This document shows positions 6,820-15,955 of a stretch of DNA of 64,000 nucleotides, one piece after another. The translations under genes were made by a program, and so were the position numbers. Under the pieces are notes generated by a model, which was not told the origin of the DNA, searched no databases, and was given only the letters and a program-made list of their open reading frames with translations. How positions within the stretch are numbered: the first letter of the stretch is position 1; each line of letters opens with the position of its first letter. Source of the stretch: Paraglaciecola chathamensis S18K6 (GTDB lineage Bacteria > Pseudomonadota > Gammaproteobacteria > Enterobacterales > Alteromonadaceae); contig BAEM01000003.1 in the NCBI GenBank assembly GCA_000314955.1, positions 1 through 64,000 on the forward strand. Reading direction: 5' to 3'.

Positions 6820-8388
6820 TTAAATTGTACTTTGCTTTTCTCTTTTACGAATGTACATCGCATGATCTGCTTTATGCAGCATATCGCTAACGCTGATGTC
6901 ACTGTGAGCAAAAGTCACGCAGCCTACACTGGCATTTACCTTAATTTGCACACTGTCAGTGCTGATTTTTATATTGTGAAGACGCTGAGTCATTCTCGCC
7001 TTAAGCGCCATTGGTAAAGACTCATCCTCAAATCGCGCCAATCCCACGAATTCATCTCCCCCTAGGCGCCCTACTGCGTCTTGGTCGCGCATTTGCTTGC
7101 GAATAATTTTAGCGATAATTTGTAAAACTTCGTCTCCCGCTTTGTGGCCATAGCTGTCATTTATTTGTTTGAAATTATCCAAATCAATATACAACAAGCA
7201 TAACACCCCGCCGTTCGCTTGATGTTCACTAAGCATTTTTTGCGCGGCGTTTTCCCATCCTCGCCTGTTTAATACTTCACAGAGGGAGTCGGTCATAGCC
7301 TGCGCCTGAGCAAATATTTTATCGTTGTTAATCCGCTTGATCCGCTCCGATGTGGCTATCGCCAGTAAAAAACTCTCAATTGCAAATGAGTAGATTAAAC
7401 CGTAGCGCTCAATAAAAGGACTCACGTCGCCGAACCATAAGCGAAAGACCATGGCACAACATACGATGCAAGATGCCAATAGCACTAAACGGGCTGTATG
7501 AACCCGTAAATAAGAAGCGTAACCAATTAACGCAAAGGTACACAGCATCAGCAGCATAGTGATAATCGACATCACTGAAGAAAGCCAAGAGAATAATTGC
7601 CCCCTTGCTATAAACTGCAACGCGATAGATATAGCTAAGACAAATGCCGCAGGATAGACAACTGTAAAACGGGTAAATCGAGGCCAGCGACGCTGTAAAT
7701 CAAGCAAGGCGACCACGAAAATGGTGCCACTGAAAACCGTCAATCCAGCAAAAAGTAAATTAACTGAACGATTATTAAATGAGCTGCCATTGAGGAAAAG
7801 ATCGAGGTTTCCTTCTTGCAAAAGAAAGAATACACCGGCGCAAAGCACGTAATAACAATAGTAATGAAAACGCTCGTCGTTAAGGCTACGTCCCATAAAG
7901 AACAAATAGAAAACCAGCGTGATGCACAAGCCAAAAAACAACCCTAGCAACAAATTGTGTTGCTGCCCCACTAGCGCGTAATCGCGCCAGCTTTGTAGGC
8001 GTAAACTGGCGGTAAAATCTTTCTCAGCATCGATTTGAAAAGCAAGCTTAAAATTTCCTTGTGGCAACGCGTAAGCGAGTTGATTTGCAGCCAATGCGCG
8101 CTGCTCAACGCCATTTATCAGCAGGACACTGTGTCGAATAAAGCCATCTTTAGTCATTAACACTCGCGGTTGTTCAAGGGAGCATTGAAATGAAAATAGA
8201 TTATCAAACTGCGTAACTGGAAGGCTAAGCGCAGCGGCAAGTGTTAAGTCTGACACCTTAGTCTTGTTGTTATCACTCAATAATTGGCAGCGGTCTAATG
8301 GCTGGGCAGATACAGAGTAGCTAAACAAACCAAACCCTATCAAAAGAAGGCTTAATAAACGAAAGTGTGCACCTATATTTAGTGCCAT
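6820..8388 (-). CDS. Membrane diguanylate cyclase with 7TM-DISM sensor region
   Basis: About 522 residues from the ATG chosen here, which gives a clean signal peptide; upstream ATG (8424) and GTG (8439) are alternatives and none has a strong ribosome binding site. Order: signal peptide, short periplasmic domain, about seven or eight membrane helices resembling the 7TMR-DISM region, then a C-terminal GGDEF domain. The active site reads RLGGDEF (residues 441-447) and an RxxD inhibitory site, RDQD, lies five residues before GGDEF. It should therefore make c-di-GMP with product inhibition, in response to an extracellular cue. It is monocistronic. Confidence 0.9.
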   Translation of the reverse strand: MALNIGAHFRLLSLLLIGFGLFSYSVSAQPLDRCQLLSDNNKTKVSDLTLAAALSLPVTQFDNLFSFQCSLEQPRVLMTKDGFIRHSVLLINGVEQRALAANQLAYALPQGNFKLAFQIDAEKDFTASLRLQSWRDYALVGQQHNLLLGLFFGLCITLVFYLFFMGRSLNDERFHYYCYYVLCAGVFFLLQEGNLDLFLNGSSFNNRSVNLLFAGLTVFSGTIFVVALLDLQRRWPRFTRFTVVYPAAFVLAISIALQFIARGQLFSWLSSVMSIITMLLMLCTFALIGYASYLRVHTARLVLLASCIVCCAMVFRLWFGDVSPFIERYGLIYSFAIESFLLAIATSERIKRINNDKIFAQAQAMTDSLCEVLNRRGWENAAQKMLSEHQANGGVLCLLYIDLDNFKQINDSYGHKAGDEVLQIIAKIIRKQMRDQDAVGRLGGDEFVGLARFEDESLPMALKARMTQRLHNIKISTDSVQIKVNASVGCVTFAHSDISVSDMLHKADHAMYIRKREKQSTI

Positions 8389-8680
8389 GACACTTAGCTT
8401 ACGCAGAACATGAAAGTACGTCATAGTTAATATATACACGTTATTAGCACTTTTTCCTGTTCAATTTCATCAAGATGTTACACGCGCTTAATTTCAGTAA
8501 AATTTAAATAATATCAGTTAATATTTGACTAACTTTTAGTTAATCTCACAAAAAATCTGTAAACCCACATTATTTTAGCTGTCTGAAAACAACAAATAAC
8601 TATTAAAAACAATAAGTTGGATAATTGGCATAGCAACTGCCTACTCATCATAATAAACATTGAACACACAATGAGGGATC

Positions 8681-9358
8681 ATGGCTATTCTACCTGTCAT
8701 ATCAGTACTAAGTGTATTGGCATTTAGTCCAACAACGCATACAGCGCATCCGACTTTACAGGCTCCTCGCACACATTTAAGCCCCGTACATTTGAGTAAG
8801 AGCCCCGAGGTTTTTAATCAAAGAAATACCGAACTCGGCCTGGCGTACTTTGCCACGCAATCAATTCAGTCTAACGTTGCTCACGTCGGCCTACCTTCAG
8901 GCACATCGGTCAGGCGCATATCATCAGTGAACGGGAATATTTATAGCCCGTTTGAACTTTATGTTTCATCAAGTATTTTTACAGATAGTGGCAACATTAC
9001 CCTAGGAGCCAACAGTGTTGTGGCGGGCTCCATCAGCACGCACAAAGGCAAGGTTTTACTCGATAGTGTGACAGTGGCAGGAGATATTAAAAGCCAATAC
9101 GGCGACATATCTCTCAGTGGAAATACATTGATATACGGAGACGTGGTCCTTGGCTATCCAAACGCTCTAAGTCATTGTCACGAGGGTGATGCATGTCACG
9201 TTCAACTGACAAATACGCTACCACGAGTACATATTGGCGAAAATGTACGTATTCTTGGTACCTTAGTCATTAATGGTTTAGCGACATTAGAAATAGATAA
9301 CTCTGCGTCTTTGCTTCAAATTCACTTTAATACCGAGTCATTGGAATATGCGCAATAG
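8681..9358 (+). CDS. Exported beta-solenoid-like protein of unknown function
   Basis: The product has 225 residues with GAGGGATC directly before the ATG. A short hydrophobic N-terminus suggests export. From about residue 80 the chain consists of short turns such as SVNGNIYSP, DSGNITLG, VVAGSIST, VTVAGDIKS and TLIYGDVVLG, a pattern of Gly-hydrophobic repeats typical of right- or left-handed beta-helices (polymer-forming/bactofilin-like or adhesin-like stacks). Two Cys lie close together in HCHEGDACH near residue 166 and may form a disulfide. I do not recognise the family and assign no function. Confidence 0.7.
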   Translation: MAILPVISVLSVLAFSPTTHTAHPTLQAPRTHLSPVHLSKSPEVFNQRNTELGLAYFATQSIQSNVAHVGLPSGTSVRRISSVNGNIYSPFELYVSSSIFTDSGNITLGANSVVAGSISTHKGKVLLDSVTVAGDIKSQYGDISLSGNTLIYGDVVLGYPNALSHCHEGDACHVQLTNTLPRVHIGENVRILGTLVINGLATLEIDNSASLLQIHFNTESLEYAQ

Positions 9359-9575
9359 CGTGTCTTTTTAATCGCTAGACGATCTTTTATGCCAACATTA
9401 AAACCAATGCGCCGAAACATACCAACAGAACACTTTAGATTAATTATTGTATAAACCTAAGATTGCATTGGTATTCGTCTTTAAATCTCGGGGACTGAGC
9501 GCATTGTGATACTTCGATGATAGAATAACGATATTATGCGAAGCAATGTTATACATATAATAAGAAGAGGTATGA

Positions 9576-10955
9576 ATGAAACACTTCCATGTCGCCAGTG
9601 TCATGTTGGCTCTCAGTTTGACCAGCACTATGAGCTTGGCCCAGAGCACCACTGACTATCAAGACCAAGCAAAACTGCATGATATCGCCAAAGCTGTCTC
9701 ACCTGAACGTATTGAGGCCGATATTCGAACTTTAGTCGGCTTTGGCACTCGCCATACGTTATCTGAAACCGAATCAGATACCCAAGGAATTGGCGCTGCA
9801 CGGCGCTGGATAAAAAATGAGTTTGAACAGATATCCCAAGCCTGCGGTGGCTGTTTAGAGGTCTATTTTCAAGCGAAAACCATCAGTGGTGAAACGCGAA
9901 TTCCTGACGCTACCGAGGTGGTCAGTGTTATCGCTGTACAGCGCGGAAGTCACGATCCAAATCGCTATGTGTTGATGTCTGGCGATATTGACTCTCGGGT
10001 CTCTGACGTAATGAACAGCACCTCTATTTCCCCTGGTGCTAATGACAACGCGTCTGGTGTCGCAGGGACTTTAGAAGCAGCTCGCGTGTTATCAAAGTAT
10101 AAATTCAATGGCAGCATAGTGTACGCAGCGTTAGCAGGTGAAGAGCAAGGATTATTCGGAGGTAAAATACTGGCCGAACAAGCTCAAAAAGACGGTTGGC
10201 GCATCAAAGCCGTGCTGAACAACGACATGATTGGCAACATAGAAGGCATTAACGGGGTGATTAACAACACCACTGCCCGCATATTCGCTGAAGGCACCCG
10301 CCAAACAGAGACACCTGAAGAAGCCCGAGTTCGACGCTTTACAGGTGGCGAAGTTGACTCACCAAGTCGCAATTTAGCCCGTTATATAGACCTGATGGCA
10401 GATCGCTACATTCCAAATTTAGATACCATGGTTATTTATCGATTAGATAGATTTGGTCGCGGCGGTCACCATAGACCATTCAATGACTTGGGTTATCCGG
10501 GTGTGCGAATTATGGAAACCAACGAGAATTACAATCGTCAACACCAAGACATTCGCAGTGAAAACGGTATCGATTATGGGGATACTATCGAAGGGGTTAA
10601 CTTTGAGTATGCGGCAAAGCTGACTGCGCTTAACGCAGTATCGCTTGCTGGTATGGCATGGGCTCCCGCCCCTCCTGCGAAAGTAGAGATTAATGGCGCT
10701 GTCAAACCAAGCACCACCTTAAATTGGCAAGCGCTAGATCCTAAACAAAATCCACAACTTAAAGGCTATAAAATCTATTGGCGTTACACAGATGCACCGC
10801 AATGGCAGTTCAGTCGTTTTGTGGGCAATGTGAATAGCTACACGTTAGACAATATAGTGATCGACAACTACTTCTTTGGTGTGGCCAGTGTGAGTCAAGA
10901 TGGCGCAGAAAGCCCCGTTGTATTTCCAGGTGCCGCAGGGGCGTTTGGCGAATAA
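9576..10955 (+). CDS. Exported M28-family metallopeptidase with C-terminal fibronectin-like domain
   Basis: The product has 459 residues: signal peptide 1-22, M28 aminopeptidase domain about 40-360, and a C-terminal module (about 365-455) resembling fibronectin type III. Di-zinc residues visible are Asp157 in PGANDNASG, catalytic Glu189/Glu190 in AGEEQG, Asp217 in NNDMIG and His298/His299 in GGHHR. The usual first ligand (His of the GxHxDS motif) is Asp137 here, in SGDIDSR, from a GAT codon. Asp can bind zinc, so activity may be kept. AAGAGG precedes the ATG. It likely trims peptides in the periplasm or outside the cell. Confidence 0.88.
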   Translation: MKHFHVASVMLALSLTSTMSLAQSTTDYQDQAKLHDIAKAVSPERIEADIRTLVGFGTRHTLSETESDTQGIGAARRWIKNEFEQISQACGGCLEVYFQAKTISGETRIPDATEVVSVIAVQRGSHDPNRYVLMSGDIDSRVSDVMNSTSISPGANDNASGVAGTLEAARVLSKYKFNGSIVYAALAGEEQGLFGGKILAEQAQKDGWRIKAVLNNDMIGNIEGINGVINNTTARIFAEGTRQTETPEEARVRRFTGGEVDSPSRNLARYIDLMADRYIPNLDTMVIYRLDRFGRGGHHRPFNDLGYPGVRIMETNENYNRQHQDIRSENGIDYGDTIEGVNFEYAAKLTALNAVSLAGMAWAPAPPAKVEINGAVKPSTTLNWQALDPKQNPQLKGYKIYWRYTDAPQWQFSRFVGNVNSYTLDNIVIDNYFFGVASVSQDGAESPVVFPGAAGAFGE

Positions 10956-11488
10956 ATGGGTACGTAATAGCTCTCTTACAACGTAGGTGCCTTAGGCGCC
11001 TGCGTTATGCATAAGACACTGGTAGCGTATTATCTGAGCTACCAAACATGTTTAATCGGTCCAGCTATCTAATCGAAAACATACCTAACCCAGCAACATA
11101 CTTATCTCGGTAAATATAACTCCCTCAACAGTTTACTTATACTTTTCTCCACATATCTCCTTGTCCAGTTGTCCAGTTGGCCCCTTGTCATAGTAGAAAT
11201 AGGCTACATTGAAAATTCGCCGTAAAATAGCGCTAGCGTACTCGTCATTTCTTGGTCTTTTGTGTTTTGCGTTTGGCCTCGTCTACCTTGCTCTCGCTAC
11301 TTTAATTACTAAGCATTCCAGGTAGTTCAAATTTTTTGAATGAACATCTCAAATCATTCTAATTTCATTTCTTTTATAGGCGAGGTACATTTACCCCATC
11401 GCCGCAGCTTAATAGTTAATAAGACTAAAATGCATGGCAGATTGATAAGATTGAACACTATTAACATCAAATATTTTGAGGAAGCATC
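10956..11488. other. Intergenic region between M28 peptidase and DoxX
   Basis: About 530 bp holding a hairpin at 10981-11005 (11-bp stem with two G-U pairs, no T-run) that may end the peptidase transcript, a short direct repeat GTCCAGTT near 11165-11178, and a possible 38-codon membrane peptide gene at 11209-11325. Nothing else was recognised. Confidence 0.5.
11209..11325 (+). CDS. Possible small membrane peptide
   Basis: A TTG-initiated frame of 38 codons reads KIRRKIALAY then a hydrophobic run (SSFLGLLCFAFGLVYLALAT) and ends TKHSR. A basic N-terminus, one membrane helix and a basic tail suit a small inner-membrane protein. The support is thin: a lone AGG five bases before the TTG. It could be chance. 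Confidence 0.25.
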   Translation: MKIRRKIALAYSSFLGLLCFAFGLVYLALATLITKHSR

Positions 11489-11938
11489 ATGAAAAGCACA
11501 TTTTTGAACAAATTACTCTCATCTCAAGCGGGCTTGTCAGCACTAGCACTGAGAATTCCAGTAGGCATTATTTTTATTGCTCATGGGGCCCAGAAGTTAT
11601 TCGGAGCCTTTGGCGGGTATGGCCTTGAAGGCACCGGCCAATGGATGGCATCTATTGGCTTAGAGCCTGGCTACACACTTGCCTTTTTAGCTGGTAGTGC
11701 CGAGTTCTTTGGCGGCATAGCGTTACTTGTTGGTTTGTTAACACGCCCCGCGGCAGTGGTTCTCGCTATTACTATGCTAGTCGCTATTTTTAGCGTGCAC
11801 ATTAGCAATGGGTTATTTATGGCAAATAACGGTTATGAATACGCCTTAGCCTTACTGGCTGCATCTGTGTCCTTGATGTTTTCTGGCGCAGGTAAATCAT
11901 CAATTGATTCCGCTATAGCCGCGCGTAGTGAGCAATAG
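11489..11938 (+). CDS. DoxX family membrane protein
   Basis: The product has 149 residues with four predicted membrane helices. The family signature RIPVGIIFIAHGAQKLFG (residues 24-41) is present, followed by GxxGTGQWMASIGL. GAGGAAG precedes the ATG. Members are linked to redox balance and oxidative stress; the molecular role is not settled. A pirin gene follows in the same direction, a common pairing that suggests a shared stress-related role. A GC-rich hairpin with a T-run overlaps the 3' end. Confidence 0.9.
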   Translation: MKSTFLNKLLSSQAGLSALALRIPVGIIFIAHGAQKLFGAFGGYGLEGTGQWMASIGLEPGYTLAFLAGSAEFFGGIALLVGLLTRPAAVVLAITMLVAIFSVHISNGLFMANNGYEYALALLAASVSLMFSGAGKSSIDSAIAARSEQ

Positions 11939-11951
11939 CGGCGCTTTTTTC
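11918..11951 (+). terminator. Likely intrinsic terminator of doxX
   Basis: GCCGC (11918-11922) pairs with GCGGC (11938-11942), followed by GCTTTTTT. The stem overlaps the last codons of the gene. Its short stem makes this a moderate call. Confidence 0.5.
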
Positions 11952-12084
11952 CATAACACTTTTTCCACGACTTTTTCCCCAACGACGCTTATTTTCGAAG
12001 GAACTTATCCTGGATAAAACATCGGTTCGATGGGGCTTACTTTTGATACAAGTTACTTTTGATTAAACACTGACGGAGGACACC

Positions 12085-12780
12085 ATGATTGATATCCGAT
12101 TAGCAGCAGATCGCGGACATGCAAACTTTGGATGGTTAGATAGCAAGCATACCTTCTCGTTTGGCTCATATCACGATCCAAAGTATATGGGTTACTCGGC
12201 ACTTCGCGTGATCAACGATGATGAAATAGAGCCAGGTGCAGGCTTTGGTACTCACGGGCACAAAGATATGGAGATCATTAGCTTTGTGACCCAAGGCGTG
12301 ATTGCCCATAAAGACAGTATGGGCAATGTGATTAACATGCCTGCTGGTGAGTTTCAGCTGATGTCTGCCGGTACTGGCGTGACACACAGTGAATACAATG
12401 CCTCACAAAGTGAGCCGTTGCATTTATTGCAGATTTGGATAGTACCTAACAGTAAAGGAGGCACGCCGAGCTACCAGCAAAAAAATTTCGGCGAGCACCA
12501 AGGGCTTACCCAAATTGTGACCCCGACAGGTGAAAATGGCACCTTGGCAATCAAACAAGATGCTCGATTAAATCAGGTACGGTTAGCGCCTGGAACCAGC
12601 ATACGTGTTGACATCGATAAGCAGCGACATATTTATCTACACCTAGTTGACGGCACACTTGAAGTTAATCAGCAGCGTTTGCACCCTGGGGATGGGGCAC
12701 AAGTAACTCAACTGGACACGCTGCTATTAGCAAACAATAGCAAGGTTCCAAGTGTGGCTTTAATGTTTGACCTTCCTTGA
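12085..12780 (+). CDS. yhhW: Pirin family protein (YhhW-type, quercetin dioxygenase-like)
   Basis: The product has 231 residues, the length of E. coli YhhW. The cupin metal ligands fall at His57 and His59 (THGHKD), His101 and Glu103 (THSEY), which are the positions known for YhhW. Two cupin domains are expected. YhhW has quercetin 2,3-dioxygenase activity in vitro; the physiological role is unknown. GGAGGA lies before the ATG. DoxX upstream and a LysR regulator downstream, all on one strand, suggest a small stress module. Confidence 0.93.
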   Translation: MIDIRLAADRGHANFGWLDSKHTFSFGSYHDPKYMGYSALRVINDDEIEPGAGFGTHGHKDMEIISFVTQGVIAHKDSMGNVINMPAGEFQLMSAGTGVTHSEYNASQSEPLHLLQIWIVPNSKGGTPSYQQKNFGEHQGLTQIVTPTGENGTLAIKQDARLNQVRLAPGTSIRVDIDKQRHIYLHLVDGTLEVNQQRLHPGDGAQVTQLDTLLLANNSKVPSVALMFDLP

Positions 12781-12808
12781 TGAAGATAAAGTACAATTAA
12801 GCCAACCT

Positions 12809-12847
12809 AGCTGCCTTGATCCGCTTCAAGGCAGCTTATTTTGTTTT
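12809..12847 (+). terminator. Intrinsic terminator of the pirin gene
   Basis: AGCTGCCTTGA and TCAAGGCAGCT form a perfect 11-bp stem with a 6-nt loop (12809-12836), followed by TATTTTGTTTT. It sits directly before the ribosome binding site of the LysR gene, so that gene needs its own promoter or read-through. Confidence 0.85.
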
Positions 12848-12858
12848 ATGGAGAAAAT

Positions 12859-13758
12859 ATGCGCCACGCAGTGACCCTTGACGCACTTAGAGTACTCGAG
12901 GCTATTCATAACAAAGGCAGTTTTGCAGCTGCTGCTGAAACACTATTCAAAGTACCCTCGGCACTGACCTACACCGTCAGCAAGTTAGAGAATGATTTGG
13001 GTGTCGCACTATTTGACCGAAAAGGGCAAAGAGCCATATTAACACCAGCGGGAAAACTCGTACTCGACGAAGGCATTGAAATACTCAGGGCTGCGAGTGA
13101 TCTTGAAGAACGTGTTCAACAGTTAGAGTCTGGTTGGGAATCAAAATTGGTGATCGCCAAAGACACTATCATTAGTGAGGCGCCACTGATTGAATTGATT
13201 TCACAATTTTGTTCATTAGATAAACACGTCGAAATTACAGTTATCGAAGAAGCGTTAGGCGGTGGCTGGGACGCGCTGCAATCAAATCGTGCCGATATCG
13301 CATTGGGGGTGACAGGTGAATTACCCAAGGGCCAATACGACGTTGCCCTTTTAGGTGAATTAGAATTTGTATTTGCAGTGAGTGCTGACCATCCACTGGC
13401 GGATTTTATCGGATTAATTGAGGGGCAGCACATCCGTCAATATCCGTATATTGTTGTGGCAGATAGCTCTCGTACATTACCTGGGCGCACCAGCGGCTTG
13501 TTTGACAACAAGCAATTAATCCGCGTGAGCAGTATGTATAGTAAAGCGCATGCCCAAGCAGCTGGGATTGGGGTGGGTTTTTTACCTATTCATATTGCCA
13601 AACCGTTTCTAGATGACGGCAGCTTAGTGGCCAAAGCAACCTCTTTACCTAGACCGCCTATTTCAATTTATTTTGCCAAGGAAAAATCAACCTCAGGTAA
13701 GGCCGCCCAGTGGTTCTGGCAAAGGTTGAACCAACATGATTGGCTCAACCCTCAATAA
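12859..13758 (+). CDS. LysR-family transcriptional regulator
   Basis: About 299 residues from the ATG that has GGAG five bases upstream; a TTG six codons earlier lies inside the terminator tail and is unlikely. The N-terminal winged helix-turn-helix is clear (LDALRVLEAIHNKGSFAAAA, then ALTYTVSKLENDLGVALFDR), followed by the periplasmic-binding-like effector domain. The target is unknown; the pirin/doxX genes upstream are the obvious candidates by position. Confidence 0.92.
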   Translation: MRHAVTLDALRVLEAIHNKGSFAAAAETLFKVPSALTYTVSKLENDLGVALFDRKGQRAILTPAGKLVLDEGIEILRAASDLEERVQQLESGWESKLVIAKDTIISEAPLIELISQFCSLDKHVEITVIEEALGGGWDALQSNRADIALGVTGELPKGQYDVALLGELEFVFAVSADHPLADFIGLIEGQHIRQYPYIVVADSSRTLPGRTSGLFDNKQLIRVSSMYSKAHAQAAGIGVGFLPIHIAKPFLDDGSLVAKATSLPRPPISIYFAKEKSTSGKAAQWFWQRLNQHDWLNPQ

Positions 13759-13812
13759 AACGCTTAGGCTAGCAGCGGCGCCAATTATTAGCTACTAGCA
13801 GAGTGCAAGCAA

Positions 13813-13831
13813 CGAGCAGCTTGGCTGCTCG
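13813..13831. terminator. Hairpin between convergent lysR and curA genes
   Basis: CGAGCAGC and GCTGCTCG form a perfect 8-bp stem with a TTG loop between the two converging gene ends. T-runs are weak on both sides, so it may act as a bidirectional terminator or only as a 3' end hairpin. Confidence 0.5.
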
Positions 13832-13866
13832 CTTCTCGTCATTTACCCAGCATAACGGCCTAAACC

Positions 13867-14865
13867 TTATAGTTTCACCATCAATTTGCCGTTATTTTGG
13901 CCAGTTAATAACATATTCAACCCATCGACCGCTGATGCTAAGCCATCGAGTACATGTGCTCGGTGTTTAATTTGTCCTTTCATCACATAGGGCGTTAACT
14001 TCGCCAATAACTCAGGCACTTGGGCATAATGGTCAGGCATAGTGAAACCTTGAATACTCAAACGCTTCTTAATAATTGGGATCCAATTTGGCCCTGGGCT
14101 AGGCTCACTGGTCGCGTAATCAGAAATCATGCCGCATACCGCGATACGACCATGGGCATTCATGTGTTCGAAAATATGCTGCTGTATCGCCCCACCTGTG
14201 TTTTCAAAAAAGATATCAACACCTTTAGGTGCAAGCTCTGTCAATTTGGCGTTTATATCATCTGATTTATAGTTTATTGCACCGTCAAAGCCCAGCTCGT
14301 TAACTAACCATTGGCACTTCTCATCAGAGCCTGCCACACCGATTACGCTAAGTCCGTCTGCTTTTGCTAGCTGCCCAACAATGGAACCAACCGAACCTGC
14401 AGCACCGCTGACAACAATCGTTTCCCCCTCTTTCGGTTTAGCCACGCCATACAAGCCTTGGGTGGCGGTCAACCCAGGTAAAGCAAAAACAGATAGAGCT
14501 TGCTCTTCACCGACACCAGCCGGTAATTTATTTAAACCTTGACCTGTGCTGACGAAATACTCCGTCCAGCCGGTCATTCCCATTACCTTTTCGCCCACGG
14601 TAAAATCAGGATGGTTACTTTCAATGACTTCGCCAATACCTGAGGAACGCATAACATCGCCTAGGGCCACAGGTGGAATATAGCTTTTTGTATCTGAGCT
14701 CATCCAACCAATCATCGCAGGATCGAGAGACATGTAAGTTTGTTTTACTAAGATTTCTCCAGGGCCGGGGCTTGGCATGGCTTTTTCAACCACTTCAAAC
14801 GTTGATGCTGGAATAGGGCCAGGCTCGGGGCGTTGAATAAGATTAACAGCAGTATAGGTTGACAT
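13867..14865 (-). CDS. curA: NADP-dependent oxidoreductase, CurA/leukotriene B4 dehydrogenase type
   Basis: The product has 332 residues in the zinc-free medium-chain dehydrogenase family. The nucleotide-binding motif SGAAGSVGSIVGQLAK lies near residues 153-168, and the YMSLDPAM and GDVMRS motifs match prostaglandin reductase/CurA relatives. It should reduce the alkene bond of enones with NADPH, as in detoxifying reactive aldehydes and ketones. GGAG sits seven bases before the ATG. It is divergent from a LysR regulator gene at 15021, a common regulator-target layout. Confidence 0.88.
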   Translation of the reverse strand: MSTYTAVNLIQRPEPGPIPASTFEVVEKAMPSPGPGEILVKQTYMSLDPAMIGWMSSDTKSYIPPVALGDVMRSSGIGEVIESNHPDFTVGEKVMGMTGWTEYFVSTGQGLNKLPAGVGEEQALSVFALPGLTATQGLYGVAKPKEGETIVVSGAAGSVGSIVGQLAKADGLSVIGVAGSDEKCQWLVNELGFDGAINYKSDDINAKLTELAPKGVDIFFENTGGAIQQHIFEHMNAHGRIAVCGMISDYATSEPSPGPNWIPIIKKRLSIQGFTMPDHYAQVPELLAKLTPYVMKGQIKHRAHVLDGLASAVDGLNMLLTGQNNGKLMVKL

Positions 14866-15020
14866 AATTTATCTCCAATTTAATACATTTAGACATATTC
14901 ACTGCTTTAGCAGCGTTAAATATATTATTAGGCATTATTTTGTTAATATAACCCCCATAAACGACCAATCTTTATTGCCTTAAAGACAACAATAGAAATA
15001 ATCTAGCTTATCGAGGATCT
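14866..15020. promoter_or_regulatory. Divergent control region between curA-like gene and lysR
   Basis: The 155-bp gap between two divergent genes must hold both promoters and, by analogy with other LysR systems, the regulator binding site. It is AT-rich. I could not single out one binding box with confidence. Confidence 0.4.
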
Positions 15021-15929
15021 ATGGATCAACTCAGAGCCATTCGCTACTTCTGCAAAGTGGTTGAGACCGGCAACTTTACCCAAGCCGCCAAAGCGTTTCA
15101 CGTTCCTGCCTCTTCGCTGTCTCGCCGAGTGGCTGATTTAGAGAAAAGTCTTGGGGCCACCTTGCTGAAACGTTCGACTAGAGTAGTAAAATTGACAGAA
15201 ATTGGACGTACCTATTACGCACAGGTCAATGACATTCTTCGACAACTCGAGCTCAGCAACGATACCGTGCGTAGTTATCAAACTGTGCCCACAGGACAAC
15301 TTCGAATAAGCGCCATGGTAGAATTTGGGGAGCCAATATTGTTCCCCTTATTAGAAGAGTTTTCACAGCGCTATCCGCAAATTGTGCTTGATGTTCGTCT
15401 TAGTGATGAACTGTCGGCATTAACCCGAGATGAAGTCGATATTGCGATACGTGGTGGCTATGCACCGAACGAACGAGTCGTTGCGATTAAACTGATGGAA
15501 AACCAATTCGTGGCCGTAGCGAGTCAACAGTACTTAACGCAATTCGGCACCCCAACTTGCCCTTGGGAGCTTAAAAATCATAAAGGACTGTACTACCGCA
15601 CGCCGAACGGCCCATTGCGCTGGGTAAGTGAAATAAATGGTCAATGGCAAGATGTATCCGCACCGCCAATCGCTGTTTCAAATAATGGTAAATGGCTTTT
15701 AGGAAAGGTATTAGCGGGCCAAGGCATCATGATGGCCCCAAAATGGCTGCTTAACGAATATCTAGATGCTGAAGAGTTGCAAGAATTAACACTGACCCCG
15801 ACTGTAAACATTACCTCGAGCAGTGATTTTGGTATTTATCTTTTGTATCAAAAACAGCGATATTTGGTGCCTAAAGTGAAGGCCGCTGTGGATTTTTTAG
15901 TCGCACGCATCAAGCAAATACATGCCTGA
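15021..15929 (+). CDS. LysR-family transcriptional regulator
   Basis: The product has 302 residues. The helix-turn-helix is typical (IRYFCKVVETGNFTQAAKAF, then ASSLSRRVADLEKSLGATLL), followed by a LysR substrate-binding domain with DVRLSDELSALTRDEVDIAIRGG. GAGGATC lies before the ATG. It is transcribed away from the CurA-like reductase gene and probably controls it, perhaps in response to electrophiles; that link is inference from position. Confidence 0.92.
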   Translation: MDQLRAIRYFCKVVETGNFTQAAKAFHVPASSLSRRVADLEKSLGATLLKRSTRVVKLTEIGRTYYAQVNDILRQLELSNDTVRSYQTVPTGQLRISAMVEFGEPILFPLLEEFSQRYPQIVLDVRLSDELSALTRDEVDIAIRGGYAPNERVVAIKLMENQFVAVASQQYLTQFGTPTCPWELKNHKGLYYRTPNGPLRWVSEINGQWQDVSAPPIAVSNNGKWLLGKVLAGQGIMMAPKWLLNEYLDAEELQELTLTPTVNITSSSDFGIYLLYQKQRYLVPKVKAAVDFLVARIKQIHA

Positions 15930-15955
15930 GTAGGTCTGTCGAAACGTGCCGCAGT

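Noticed and set aside
11339-11491. 49-codon frame ending at the doxX start
   Set aside because: Starts with ATG but has no ribosome binding site and a composition unlike a protein; it covers what is probably the doxX promoter.
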